Source: MH13 sp042140245 (lineage in GTDB: Bacteria; Pseudomonadota; Alphaproteobacteria; Rhizobiales; MH13). From it: a DNA stretch of 64,000 nucleotides. The notes under the pieces were generated by a model that had not been told where the DNA came from, did no database searches, and saw only the letters and a program-made list of their open reading frames with translations. Every line of letters begins with the position of its first letter. The first letter of the stretch is position 1. Below, in pieces: positions 39,733 to 47,871 of this stretch. The position numbers were made by a program, and so were the translations under genes. The DNA is taken from positions 2,480,001-2,544,000 of the forward strand of contig NZ_CP159483.1 of assembly GCF_042140245.1 (NCBI RefSeq), written 5' to 3'.

Positions 39733-40230
39733 ATGTCCAATCTATACCCCGTTGCTGGAGCCAAAATTTGGATGAGCACGGCACCAGTGCCGCTGCCAAC
39801 TGATGATGTGACTGCATCGACCTTCTCAGGGGTGACCTACGTTGAGATCGACGGCTGGGAGACCATGGGCGCCTATGGTGACTCTGCAGAACTAATCACC
39901 ACACAGCTCATCAACCGGGGCAGAGACATCAAGCAAAAAGGCACCAGGAACGCGGGTTCTATGGAGAACAATTTTGCCATCGTGGATGCGGACCCTGGTC
40001 AAACACAGCTCATCGCTGCTGAGGCGACCAGGGACAACTACGCCTTCAAGATTGAGTATGATGATGCGCCTGCCAGTGGCTCAGCACCCACGCCATCGCG
40101 AGATGAGTTCATTGGCTTGGTGATGGGCGCGCCAAAGCAGGGCGGCGGCGCCAACACAGTGCGGATGATTTCCAGCACCATCGAGATCAATTCAAACCTT
40201 CTCTTCACAGCAGCGGCCACAGGTGACTGA
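39733..40230 (+). CDS. Major tail tube protein
   Basis: The 165-residue protein starts MSNLYPVAGAKIWMSTAPVP. It contains FSGVTYVEIDGWETMGAYGD, QLINRGRDIKQKGTRNAGSM and EFIGLVMGAPKQGGGANTV. It matches the gpV/tail-tube fold of siphophages, with FxGLVxG near the end. It has an AAGGAGGG box in front of it, fitting high expression. The next gene (tail chaperone) begins at its stop. Confidence 0.82.
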   Translation: MSNLYPVAGAKIWMSTAPVPLPTDDVTASTFSGVTYVEIDGWETMGAYGDSAELITTQLINRGRDIKQKGTRNAGSMENNFAIVDADPGQTQLIAAEATRDNYAFKIEYDDAPASGSAPTPSRDEFIGLVMGAPKQGGGANTVRMISSTIEINSNLLFTAAATGD

Positions 40231-40655
40231 TGAAACTCTCAAACGTTCAGCGTGACGCGCAGCTTGCTGAAGATGGGCAATGGATTGAGGGCCTACCCAA
40301 TTGCGAGGACTTAAGGCTCAAGGTTCGTGGGATGAACACGACCGCCTTTGCCGACGCACATGCTCGACGCTTGCGAGATGTTCCAGTTCACAAACGGGAT
40401 GCGGAGGGCAATCTATCGGCTGCCGACTCCTACGTCGCGCTTGGTCATGCGCTAGCGGATGTCGTTCTTCTGGGTTGGGACAACATTGAAGACAACGAAG
40501 ACGGCAAGCCTATACCGTATGATCAAGACACAGCGCGCGCTTGGCTGACCAATCTGAACACGGCAGAATTTCAGACAGCGGTCACGACGGCCGCTGCTCG
40601 TGTTGATCTTGCATCTCGGAAGACTGACTCAACGGGAGAGGCAGCAAAAAACTAG
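40230..40655 (+). CDS. Tail assembly chaperone G
   Basis: The 141-residue helical protein starts MKLSNVQRDAQLAEDGQWIE and contains LRLKVRGMNTTAFADAHARR and LADVVLLGWDNIED. It is the gpG analogue that coats the tape measure during tail assembly. The final codons GCA AAA AAC TAG contain a perfect slippery heptamer, so a fraction of ribosomes should shift into the T frame. Length and position are typical of a lambda G gene. Confidence 0.75.
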   Translation: MKLSNVQRDAQLAEDGQWIEGLPNCEDLRLKVRGMNTTAFADAHARRLRDVPVHKRDAEGNLSAADSYVALGHALADVVLLGWDNIEDNEDGKPIPYDQDTARAWLTNLNTAEFQTAVTTAAARVDLASRKTDSTGEAAKN

Positions 40656-40966
40656 CGCGGGCCGTGACGCTTTCCTTGGCGGGTGAGCGTCCCAATGTAT
40701 GGCCCGGGTTTGATCAATGGTTGGAAGCTTTTTGGTGCCTATCAACCGAAAGGCAAGCTGCGATGAGTGCGGGCCCAATACCCGAAAGCGCTATCCTGTG
40801 GTGGGCCGACAGGTTTGTTGCTGATCACGAGTTCGATGTTTTCCGCCGAAGTATTCGCGAGATGGACGCTGCCTTTCTCGACTATATGAACACACCCGAA
40901 GACCAGCGCAGCGTTGTGTTGGACACGCCGCTCAGTCCCGGCCTGCTCCGGTCAAAGCTTGGATAA
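40230..40966 (+). CDS. Tail assembly chaperone GT fusion (-1 frameshift product)
   Basis: At A_AAA_AAC (40646-40652), in the zero frame directly before the TAG of gene G, a -1 shift continues as LARAVTLSLAGERPN and then 100 residues of T domain: FDQWLEAFWCLSTERQAAMS, ILWWADRFVADHEFDVFRRS, and LDTPLSPGLLRSKLG. GT binds the tail tube protein in lambda. The T domain alone could only start at a GTG (40664) without a ribosome binding site, so it is probably made only as the fusion. Confidence 0.7.
40646..40652 (+). promoter_or_regulatory. Programmed -1 frameshift site A_AAA_AAC
   Basis: The heptamer is in the correct phase (X XXY YYZ) right before the stop codon of gene G, and the -1 frame stays open for 314 bp. 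Frameshifting at exactly this place is conserved in long-tailed phages. Confidence 0.75.
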
Positions 40967-41120
40967 AAGCCGTCGTGTACGTCGGCATAAAGGAACATTG
41001 CGGGTGTTCAGGTTGTTTCTTGCTTGAGACGTTACTGTAGAGGCCTGGACTAACTATCGGTTTCTTCAATACAGTGGGAGGCTAATGGGTGGGTGACGCA
41101 TTCGTCGGGGCTAGTCTTAG

Positions 41121-43991
41121 GTGCGATCAGATCGCGAAACCGTCGGTAAATCTGCCGTCGTCGCTCCGGTGGTGGGACTCGCATCAGCTATCCTGATCGC
41201 GTTCGGTCAGGCGAGTGATGCTACGCTAGAGCTTATCAAGGGCGCACTTGGCTGGCCGGTTTTGGCAATCAACTCTTTGGCTGATTTGGCTGGTCAAGGA
41301 TGGCTGTTTCAAGCTGCCCACGATTGGTTGCTAGGCCCGGCACTTCCACTAACTGCAGGGATGGTGGCAGCCGCAAAGGCTGGCGTTGTCCTTTGTACAC
41401 CACGGAATTGCCCATTGGTTGATCGCATTTGGCCGTCAGCACCAGATGTATTGGATCCACGGCTCGAGATTAACGGCGCAAGACGTAGTGATGCTTTTGC
41501 GCCAGACACTCCGTACGTCGGCCGCGAAGACGAACTTCGGCATCTGATGGCATTTGCGGGTAAACGAGCCGGCATCCGTCCTGTCTTCATGTCATTGTGG
41601 GGCAGGGAAGGCGTTGGCAAAACGCGTATTGGGCTTGAATGGCTGAAGACCCTTCGCTCCCAAGGATGGGATGTCGGCTTGCTGGACGTGTCTGCTTCGG
41701 CAGCAGATATCAGGCGTGCGAAGTTCCGCAGACACACTGCCGTGTTAATAGATGAGCCGTCTCGTCGCGAAGACCTTTGGCAAGTTCTGTTCGCATTGAT
41801 GAGCCAGGAACAGCGAATTCGGGTCTTGCTCACTGACCAGAGCAGGATCACCGTACCACGTGGCCTATCAGACGAGCTCAGGGACAAGCTTAGCGATTGC
41901 TATCATGGTCACCTTCGGCTTAGGCGAATGCCTGATGAGGAAATGCTGGTCCTGGCCCCAGATTTGGACTTGGATGCAGCAAAAGATGCTGACGGTCGTC
42001 CACTTTACGCTCTGCTTGGGAAGAACGCCGCCCGAGAGATCAGCCGACGAGTTGCCACGCGTTTGGACCACGCCCAGACAGAACGAGACCAAAGAGCCCT
42101 TTTTCTCGGCGCTTTGATTGGCCCGGTGGCACATGAAAAGCGCAGCACCGTAGCTGACACCGAAGTTCCTATCACGAGGTTGGAGAAACTTTTTGAAGGT
42201 GAGGACCGCAACGTCCTGAAAAAGACCCTTCCGGCCATTGTGCCTGACGTGTTCGCAGATGAGTTGGTTTGGCAATTTGCCGAAGAGCGAACCGATGCCG
42301 ACCTGATGTCTTTGGTCCGTGAGGCAATCCCAATCAATGCCACTGGTTTTGAAAGACGGCTTGCCAGCCTTTGGCGAAGAGGGAATCAGCAAGGCCGCCG
42401 AAAAGAGATTAGGCACAAAATGCAGCTGGACTTTGATCGGCTGTTTCCCAATCGGCATTCAGAACTGAAAGCAAAGGCCGAGGACCTCCTGCAACAACTG
42501 AACTCTGCGATCATATCCACTCATGAACTCAACGCCGACAGTGTGGACGACTTCGAGGATACGCTTGAAGAGGTTCGGCAGTTGGTTGAGGCAAGGTCGT
42601 TTGACAGCAACTTGCAAGGAGTTGGCGTGCAAGCTGAGGCCACTGCGATGCGCTTGTTCATCACGACCGGTCAGTTTGACCTCTTTTCAGAAGCGACAGA
42701 CAGGCTTTTTGGCTTGTTGCCTGGTTTGAGTGAAAACGTCGAAGCGGCGCGCGCTGTGGGGGCGGCGTTTTTTGATGTTTGCGTCTACTACGCTAAGGAA
42801 CAGGACCCGGAAGGCTTCGAGCGTTGGGCCGCCCATTTAAAGGCTCTATGCTCTCAGTGGGAAATGGACGAGACAATACAAGAGATGTTTGCGGCGATCA
42901 TTCACGTCGCATCTGGCTTGCTCGGGAGAATGGGAAGATTCGAAGAATCTGAACGATGGATAGCTCTTCTCAAGCCTCTTCAAGAGGCGTTTCCCGATAG
43001 CGGTGTTATCCAGCATGTTGAGACAGTGATTACTCAAGACAACGTGGGATACTACGGTTTTGCCCAACGTTTTGACGACGCCGAACGCTGGGCTGACCGA
43101 CTCATGCAGAAGGTTGAGGACTGTGGGTGTGAGGCCTGCCAATCGAACGCCGCAGTAGGGGCGGTCAACGCTCTACAAGCGTACGGGGCAGTCGAAGATT
43201 TTGCCGGTGTGGAACGGTGGGGTGAGGTTCTCTGGAAAATTCACGGTGATGCAAAGGATAAGACTAGGTTTGATACAAGCGTCATCGGGGCTACCGCCTA
43301 CGCTCTAAGTGCCTATGCCGCTGAGGAGCGGTTCACTGACCTAGAGCGGTGGGTTTCTAAACTGGAATCGAGCGTAGATGTACAGGATGGAAGTCCAAGT
43401 GCGCAGCGTCTGTATGTAAGCGTCGTTAGAGAGGTTGCAAAAGCTTACGGCAATGCGAAGCGCTTTGATGATCTAGCTCGATGGGCAGAGCGTTTGCTTC
43501 CATTCACTTCCGCCGTGCGAGACGATGCCTTGTTGCCAAAGAAAGTTGCGATGGCACTTCGCACTGTGATTCATGAATATGGAGTTGCTGAACAAACGCG
43601 AGCAGTCGAGTTTTGGGGTGACAAGCTGATGGACTTGTCCAAGGCGCTGCCGGATGACACAGAAATAGCAGCCGATCTTGCAGGTGCTGTGGCGTGTGCG
43701 CTCTACCATTATGGACAGAGGCAGTGTTTCGATCATGTAGAAAGCTGGTCGCGTCGCCTTGAAGACATCCGGGGCCTGTACGGCCAGAATCCGAAGGTCG
43801 TCGAGGAGATAGCATCGGCAGCTGGGCGAGCGATTGATGCGTTTGGGAAGGGCGGTGACCAGTATGCGCAGCAACGTGCTCTTTGGTGGGAAGCACTGGA
43901 CGACATTGTCCAACAATTCTTCTATCTAGAGGAAGTCCAGGATCTCGCAGCGCAATATGGAATGGCCTACGAGGGCATCTCGGTAGCGTAG
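41121..43991 (+). CDS. Large membrane-anchored STAND-type NTPase with helical repeats (cargo)
   Basis: The 956-residue protein starts with GTG. An N-terminal hydrophobic helix (about 12-30, AVVAPVVGLASAILIAFG) and perhaps a second (75-92) come first. A P-loop NTPase follows: YVGREDELRHLM is the typical lead-in of STAND ATPases, SLWGREGVGKTRIG the Walker A (161-170), TAVLIDEPS the Walker B (206-214) and RVLLTDQSR a sensor. After a linker (about 390-480) the last 470 residues are TPR-like helical repeats with recurring FD-x-x-ERW units (RFDDAERWADRLM, RFTDLERWVSKLE, RFDDLARWAERL). Such proteins include anti-phage sensors. It splits the tail operon. Confidence 0.65.
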   Translation: MRSDRETVGKSAVVAPVVGLASAILIAFGQASDATLELIKGALGWPVLAINSLADLAGQGWLFQAAHDWLLGPALPLTAGMVAAAKAGVVLCTPRNCPLVDRIWPSAPDVLDPRLEINGARRSDAFAPDTPYVGREDELRHLMAFAGKRAGIRPVFMSLWGREGVGKTRIGLEWLKTLRSQGWDVGLLDVSASAADIRRAKFRRHTAVLIDEPSRREDLWQVLFALMSQEQRIRVLLTDQSRITVPRGLSDELRDKLSDCYHGHLRLRRMPDEEMLVLAPDLDLDAAKDADGRPLYALLGKNAAREISRRVATRLDHAQTERDQRALFLGALIGPVAHEKRSTVADTEVPITRLEKLFEGEDRNVLKKTLPAIVPDVFADELVWQFAEERTDADLMSLVREAIPINATGFERRLASLWRRGNQQGRRKEIRHKMQLDFDRLFPNRHSELKAKAEDLLQQLNSAIISTHELNADSVDDFEDTLEEVRQLVEARSFDSNLQGVGVQAEATAMRLFITTGQFDLFSEATDRLFGLLPGLSENVEAARAVGAAFFDVCVYYAKEQDPEGFERWAAHLKALCSQWEMDETIQEMFAAIIHVASGLLGRMGRFEESERWIALLKPLQEAFPDSGVIQHVETVITQDNVGYYGFAQRFDDAERWADRLMQKVEDCGCEACQSNAAVGAVNALQAYGAVEDFAGVERWGEVLWKIHGDAKDKTRFDTSVIGATAYALSAYAAEERFTDLERWVSKLESSVDVQDGSPSAQRLYVSVVREVAKAYGNAKRFDDLARWAERLLPFTSAVRDDALLPKKVAMALRTVIHEYGVAEQTRAVEFWGDKLMDLSKALPDDTEIAADLAGAVACALYHYGQRQCFDHVESWSRRLEDIRGLYGQNPKVVEEIASAAGRAIDAFGKGGDQYAQQRALWWEALDDIVQQFFYLEEVQDLAAQYGMAYEGISVA

Positions 43992-44178
43992 GGAAGGACT
44001 GAGCGGTTGGCATATCCGATCAGAAAGTTCGTTTGCTAGGGTCTGGCCAATGGGTGGCAGGCTTAGCGGCAAACTGCCGAGGAGACTTTCCGACCTTCGC
44101 TTGACCGGGTGGCCCTTGCAAAATCCCATCCAAGAGAATGACTGGCAATCAGAGTTACAGATCAGCTAGCTTTTCAAC

Positions 44179-45051
44179 ATGAGACGATCAAAAGCTCTTA
44201 GGCGTGCGCGCATACGTGAGGACATGGGATTAGGTAAGTCGCCCGCCAAGCCCCACTGGTATGAACGGAACTGGTTCAAGGCAGCAGAGCTAGCAGCCAT
44301 TATCGTTGGAATCCTAGGTGTCGTCATTGGTGTCGGGGCTATAGGCTACGAAGTCTATCAGAGAGAGTTGGTGGACAGGCCGGTTGCTGATGCCACGCTT
44401 AGAGAACTTCAGATCACCTCCAGGCTACGAATAGCGCAGATCCTAGACGATGAATCGATGCCGCTGGATCCAAAGATCGATGCAATCAACACCCTTTTTG
44501 CTTCTGGTGCACGAACGGATCGCTTAGACCTCAGTTGTGTCCGCGTTCCACTTACCGAAGGCTCAGTTTGCGCAAGGATACTGGACGGAATAGACTTTCG
44601 CGGTCCGCGGTCACTGGTTGGCCTGAATTTGCCAGAATTGTTGCTTATCAACGCTCGATTTGACGGCATGCATTGCGTGGCGTGCGATTTCCGGAACACA
44701 GCATTCCAATCGTCGAGGTTTGACGGAGCGACGCTTACTTCTAGCGATCTTTCGGGCGGACATCTTGGGCTGCACGTGATCAACGATCTGAAGTTGATCG
44801 ACGTTAATCTGTCGGGCTTGGTGATAGGCGCCGTTGCGACAGACGCGGTCGATTTGACCGGTGGCTGGTTCCACCGAGGTAACCCGCCTCTTGTTATCCG
44901 AGATTTAGACCTGCAGGATCAGGCCGAAATTGCCATCGCGCGAGGCGCCATGGAATGCCAGGAAGATTTTCCTTCTCCACTCTTTGACATACCTCAGCTT
45001 GTTGGGATCACAGGAACCAACGGGGCTTGCGTTCGATGGGGCCGCTTCTAA
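44179..45051 (+). CDS. Membrane-anchored pentapeptide-repeat-like protein (cargo)
   Basis: The 290-residue protein has a basic start (MRRSKALRRARIREDMGLGK), one transmembrane helix (about 38-58, LAAIIVGILGVVIGVGAIGY) and a short helical spacer with LREL and ILDDESMPLDPKIDAINTLF. A region with degenerate A(D/N)LXX-type repeats then follows: LSCVRV, LDGIDFRG, LLLINARFDGMHCVACDFRN, TAFQSSRFDGATLTSSDLSG. Pentapeptide repeats form a right-handed beta-helix used in target binding. It follows the NTPase in the same direction (190 bp apart) and both are membrane-linked, so they may work together; this is inferred. Confidence 0.6.
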   Translation: MRRSKALRRARIREDMGLGKSPAKPHWYERNWFKAAELAAIIVGILGVVIGVGAIGYEVYQRELVDRPVADATLRELQITSRLRIAQILDDESMPLDPKIDAINTLFASGARTDRLDLSCVRVPLTEGSVCARILDGIDFRGPRSLVGLNLPELLLINARFDGMHCVACDFRNTAFQSSRFDGATLTSSDLSGGHLGLHVINDLKLIDVNLSGLVIGAVATDAVDLTGGWFHRGNPPLVIRDLDLQDQAEIAIARGAMECQEDFPSPLFDIPQLVGITGTNGACVRWGRF

Positions 45052-45162
45052 CCTCTCAATACCTCAAGACTGCCGGAGAAGCATTGCCATGTGAACTTGC
45101 GCTTTCCGCAAAGTGAAACCGCGCGCTGCCGTTGTAGCAACCGAGTCCACCGCCCCAGGACT

Positions 45163-45215
45163 GGCTTCAAGGGGTGGGATTCGAACCCACGCTGAGAAGC
45201 TTCAGTCTCCTTCGT
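45163..45215 (-). pseudogene. tRNA 3'-end relic with long variable arm
   Basis: On the minus strand GTGGG TTCGAAT CCCAC (45173-45189) is a perfect T-arm. It is preceded by a CTGA/TCAG hairpin at 45191-45204 like the long variable arm of Ser/Leu tRNAs, and followed by CCCTTGA, a possible acceptor strand. No matching 5' half was found upstream. It looks like the remnant of a tRNA used as an attachment site by another element. Confidence 0.5.
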
Positions 45216-45229
45216 TGTTCACTCACGCT

Positions 45230-45442
45230 TCAGGGACCTGCGATGTTTCCAGCAAGAAGCCAGGCAACAAGCGCCATGACAAACAGGGCTGCAATCGCCC
45301 CATAGAAATACAACCCGAAAACACCGAAATCTTTGAAGCCTCGGAGCGTCTTGCGGGTATAGCCAATCTTCTTGGCCCTTATCTCTCTGATGTAGAAGAA
45401 GCCGAAGATCAGCAGGCCGACGATGAAAATCAGCGTGGGCAT
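45230..45442 (-). CDS. Small two-span membrane protein (cargo)
   Basis: The 70-residue protein reads MPTLIFIVGLLIFGFFYIRE, a basic loop (IRAKKIGYTRKTLRGFKDFG) and a second span LYFYGAIAALFVMALVAWLL. It is an integral inner-membrane protein with a positive cytoplasmic loop. It is leftward, upstream of the tRNA relic and downstream of the HicA-like gene. No family recognised; the hydrophobic pattern is strong enough to call it a real gene. Confidence 0.55.
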   Translation of the reverse strand: MPTLIFIVGLLIFGFFYIREIRAKKIGYTRKTLRGFKDFGVFGLYFYGAIAALFVMALVAWLLAGNIAGP

Positions 45443-45469
45443 GAGTGCCTTGTCTTAGACTAGTCGTCG

Positions 45470-45709
45470 TTAGCTTCGGCCATGCGACCGAAAGGGTGAG
45501 AGCATCATAAGCCGGCTGTCGAAATATTCGATCATGCGAGGCGAAAGCACCTCAGACTGATCGTTACCCGAGTGGATAACAAACCTGCCTGAGGGGCCTA
45601 TAAGCTTTGTGCATGGAACCATGCCGCGAACGGGATCAGCTTCGATTCCTGAACGGCACGAGCCACCGTTGTCGCGAAGCCAATGCATGTATTCGCCAAG
45701 CGTTGTCAC
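45470..45709 (-). CDS. HicA-like partner of a toxin-antitoxin pair (tentative)
   Basis: The 79-residue protein starts MTTLGEYMHWLRDNGGSCRS and has KLIGPSGRFVIHSGNDQSEV, then LSPRMIEYFDSRLMMLSP. The N-terminal helix with a GG turn and a strand bearing His (FVIHSG) suggest the small double-stranded-RNA-binding-like fold of HicA, but the canonical GSHxxY motif is not intact. It lies eight bases after a HicB-like gene on the same strand, which supports a pair. Which member is toxic cannot be told. Confidence 0.45.
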   Translation of the reverse strand: MTTLGEYMHWLRDNGGSCRSGIEADPVRGMVPCTKLIGPSGRFVIHSGNDQSEVLSPRMIEYFDSRLMMLSPFRSHGRS

Positions 45710-45717
45710 TGAGATGG

Positions 45718-45960
45718 TTAGGCTACCTGGAGGTGGTGCCGTGTTGGCTCGCTCTCGTACATGCGAACATATTCTTCCGGCGCTGGGCCGAGATCAAAGA
45801 TGGTCTCGCCGCGCTCTCTTGCCTCTGCATTGAACGCAATGCGTAGGCGCTCCATCGCTTCGTCACGCGTTGTACCTTGCGCTGCAATGTTCACTTCAAG
45901 GCACTGTGCAAAATAGAGATCGCCATCTTGAACGATGACGACACGAATGTCTTTGTCCAT
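45718..45960 (-). CDS. HicB-like antitoxin
   Basis: The 80-residue protein has the core of partial RNase H-fold HicB antitoxins: IRVVIVQDGDLYFAQCLEVN, IAAQGTTRDEAMERLRIAFN. The pattern (Y)xAxCLExx(V)xxQGxTxxEAxxxLxxA is characteristic. The C-terminal 25 residues are not a ribbon-helix-helix, so this is the short HicB_lk form. It precedes the HicA-like gene by 8 bp on the same strand. It would neutralise its partner and autoregulate the operon. Confidence 0.7.
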   Translation of the reverse strand: MDKDIRVVIVQDGDLYFAQCLEVNIAAQGTTRDEAMERLRIAFNAEARERGETIFDLGPAPEEYVRMYESEPTRHHLQVA

Positions 45961-46082
45961 GGCTTTGTCTCCGAGTTTCGCCCCTAGGGGCAGTGGGGAA
46001 CGCTATCCCTTCGACCCTTAATATGGCGATAAGTTGCGGATTGTCACGTGACAAATATGAACAATGCCGACTGTGGCGGCCC

Positions 46083-46123
46083 CTGAGGGAGGGATTCGAA
46101 CCCACGCGAGTGCCCGGAGCACC
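46083..46123 (-). pseudogene. Second tRNA 3'-end relic
   Basis: On the minus strand GTGGG TTCGAAT CCCTC (46089-46105, one mismatch) forms a T-arm, preceded by GTGC-loop-GCAC (46110-46122), a long variable arm of the Ser/Leu kind. The 5' half is absent. It is about 0.9 kb from the first relic, with the small membrane gene and the HicAB-like pair in between. Confidence 0.45.
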
Positions 46124-46240
46124 TTCTATTTAAACGGGTTGTTGAAGTCCCTCGATCCAAGAATGTGGTGCGTCGTCGTGAACGCAATGCCCCGTCCAGC
46201 AGCGCGCTCGCCAGCGATGCTAAACTTGGTCGATACAGGG

Positions 46241-46807
46241 TCAAATGCGACTCTGGAATTCCTCAAGAGAAATGAAGGGGCACAGCACCTTTTGCATCGG
46301 TGCAAACTCTTCTTGTGCAATTTCCGAGAGCCCGTCAGTCATTCGCTCAGGTGCCCTTCGTATCATGTCATGGATTTCGTTGCGGAAAGGCTCGTAGAAG
46401 TCTGAGACGTAAATGGCTGTGTAGGAGCTAACAGCGAGAAAGCAGGCGATTTCCTTGAATGATCCGACTTCCTTCGGACCAACTGTCGCGAGGACTTCCG
46501 CTGTGGTTGGTATGTCGTTGGAAAAAAAGGACTGATAGAAGTTTGCTTCGATTAACTGGCCGTTGACTGGACTGGCCAACGTAGTCTTAGCCCAGTTCTT
46601 GTCGAACAGCAGCGAACCTAGCAACCTGAACGGCTCAGGCGCTTTCGACTTGTAGACTGGATACTTCCATTGGAAAATTGGCGATCCGATTGAAACATTT
46701 TCGCCTTTCTTTGCCAGTTGCGACGTCGATTTTTCACCAGTATTGTCATAGGTATAGTTCGGAAACGCGTACCCCATACATGGAATACACAATACGCCTT
46801 CTGTCAT
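46241..46807 (-). CDS. Unknown cargo protein (188 aa)
   Basis: The protein starts MTEGVLCIPCMGYAFPNYTY with a CxxC pair, followed by GENVSIGSPIFQWKYPVYKS and ASPVNGQLIEANFYQSFF. The last two segments loosely resemble a lipoyl/biotinyl-like beta-barrel hammerhead (VxxGxPI..., SPxxGxLIExN), without the lysine turn. The C-terminal half is helical (EIHDMIRRAPERMTDGLSEI). No family assigned. It is a lone leftward gene; codon use looks normal. Confidence 0.5.
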   Translation of the reverse strand: MTEGVLCIPCMGYAFPNYTYDNTGEKSTSQLAKKGENVSIGSPIFQWKYPVYKSKAPEPFRLLGSLLFDKNWAKTTLASPVNGQLIEANFYQSFFSNDIPTTAEVLATVGPKEVGSFKEIACFLAVSSYTAIYVSDFYEPFRNEIHDMIRRAPERMTDGLSEIAQEEFAPMQKVLCPFISLEEFQSRI

Positions 46808-46862
46808 ATAAGTCCCCTTTCACTCCAACATGAAAGTGGACAGTTAAAGGTCGAGAGTTGAG

Positions 46863-47072
46863 TCAGTCTTTGTCGGGATCAAGCGGCAATCGCCTCTGAG
46901 ACTGGAGCCATTCCTTGATGATGAAGCGGATCGTTTCGGGACGGGAAGCTTTGTCGAAATCAGCTTGGGCAGCGTCGATGGCGTCGAGGAGATCAGGCTG
47001 ACAACGGACCACAACTTGAGTTCCCTTGCCGGTCGGCTTTGGTCCTGGTTTTTTTCTCATTGACCCGCTCAT
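46863..47072 (-). CDS. Ribbon-helix-helix-like small DNA-binding protein
   Basis: The 69-residue protein has a basic leader (MRKKPGPKPTGKG) and then TQVVVRCQPDLLDAIDAAQA and SRPETIRFIIKEWLQSQRR. This strand, helix, turn, helix layout with RPETIR is the CopG/Arc-type ribbon-helix-helix. It probably represses a nearby promoter. ATG at 47072 or 47060. It lies divergent from the 47161 gene, so that intergenic interval may carry its operator. Confidence 0.75.
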   Translation of the reverse strand: MSGSMRKKPGPKPTGKGTQVVVRCQPDLLDAIDAAQADFDKASRPETIRFIIKEWLQSQRRLPLDPDKD

Positions 47073-47160
47073 CTAACCGTGCTAGCACAATTGCAGGCCG
47101 AGGGGAAGTTGGAGCTTCCACCTCAGCCCTAACCGAAACCGATCTATGGAGCAGATCGAT

Positions 47161-47595
47161 ATGGCTGATACCGCCAATAGCACACCTACATCTGGAATCG
47201 ACAGACGAAGCGCAATTGCTGGCTTGGCTTCTATCAGCTTAGCCGCACCCGCGCTGCCATCTGCCCAAGCTCTTGAACAAGAACATCCTGACGCTGCGCT
47301 GTTGATCCTGGCTGACCGGCTTGAAATGGCAAGCGCTCAAGCACGCGTGCTGATCATCAAGTCGCAGGAAGAGAAGACCCTTGATGCAGATCGCGCTTGG
47401 GAAAAGGCCGCTGATATTGAGCTTGAGATTGTTCACCAGATCGAAGGCATCCCAGCCAGAACGCTTCACGGACTACGGGTGAAAGCTAAGGCACTTCAAT
47501 GGTGCTATGGCGATGACCCTGTTGAGTTTGGTGAGGGCCAAACCACTGACGTCCGGCTTGCCGCGCAGATCGTGCGGGCACTGCTAACCCTCTGA
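47161..47595 (+). CDS. Exported-looking small protein with Tat-like leader
   Basis: The 144-residue protein starts MADTANSTPTSGIDRRSAIA followed by GLASISLAAPALPSAQALEQ. RRSAIAG and the following hydrophobic, Ala-rich stretch look like a twin-arginine signal with a cleavage site near AQA. The mature part is helical and acidic (LLILADRLEMASAQARVLII, RAWEKAADIELEIVHQIEGI). Similar proteins are frequent in Hyphomicrobiales prophages. I chose the ATG at 47161 with GGAG upstream; 47146 is also possible. Function unknown. Confidence 0.6.
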   Translation: MADTANSTPTSGIDRRSAIAGLASISLAAPALPSAQALEQEHPDAALLILADRLEMASAQARVLIIKSQEEKTLDADRAWEKAADIELEIVHQIEGIPARTLHGLRVKAKALQWCYGDDPVEFGEGQTTDVRLAAQIVRALLTL

Positions 47596-47751
47596 CTGTT
47601 CCACAGTCTTTCCACAAGAGTTCACAGAAAAAAGCATACAAAACAATAAGTTGGCCTATTTGCGGCTCTCATCCTGGTGCGGAGCAATCATGCCATACAA
47701 GCACGAGAGAGTCATATAAATTGAAGTAATTCGCTCGTGCAGGGCGAAAAC

Positions 47752-47863
47752 CCGGTGTCGCACCACCGGTCAGCGGGACGGAGAGACTGAGACTTTGGCG
47801 AGTACCTTTGCCTCTCCGCCCGCCACTCGCCAGCTAGGCGTGCGAGCCTAGCCGACAGAAGGT
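47752..47863 (+). ncRNA. C4-like antisense RNA / structured leader of the antirepressor gene
   Basis: The 110 bases directly before the antirepressor ATG hold a dense set of perfect helices: CCGGT/ACCGG (47752-47769); GCGGG-A-CGGAGAG/CTCTCCG-CCCGC (47773-47785 with 47812-47823, 12 bp with one bulge); GCTAGGC/GCCTAGC (47833-47852). Inside the long hairpin loop GGCGAGT (47797-47803) is complementary to ACTCGCC (47825-47831), and the next bases ACCTT (47804-47808) to AAGGT (47859-47863), the ribosome binding site. P1/P7 C4 RNA represses ant by just this kind of two short pairings, and lies just upstream of ant. Confidence 0.65.
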
Positions 47864-47871
47864 CATTACAA

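Noticed and set aside
45113..45463. A plus-strand frame containing GGIRTHA
   Set aside because: The peptide is the reverse translation of a tRNA T-arm; the real features are the tRNA relic and the small minus-strand membrane gene. The frame at 46064-46405 is rejected for the same reason.
47701..47740. A GCACGAG...CTCGTGC inverted repeat upstream of the C4-like RNA
   Set aside because: Seven-base arms 26 bp apart could be an operator or a closing stem, but a chance occurrence cannot be excluded, so it is not listed as a feature.
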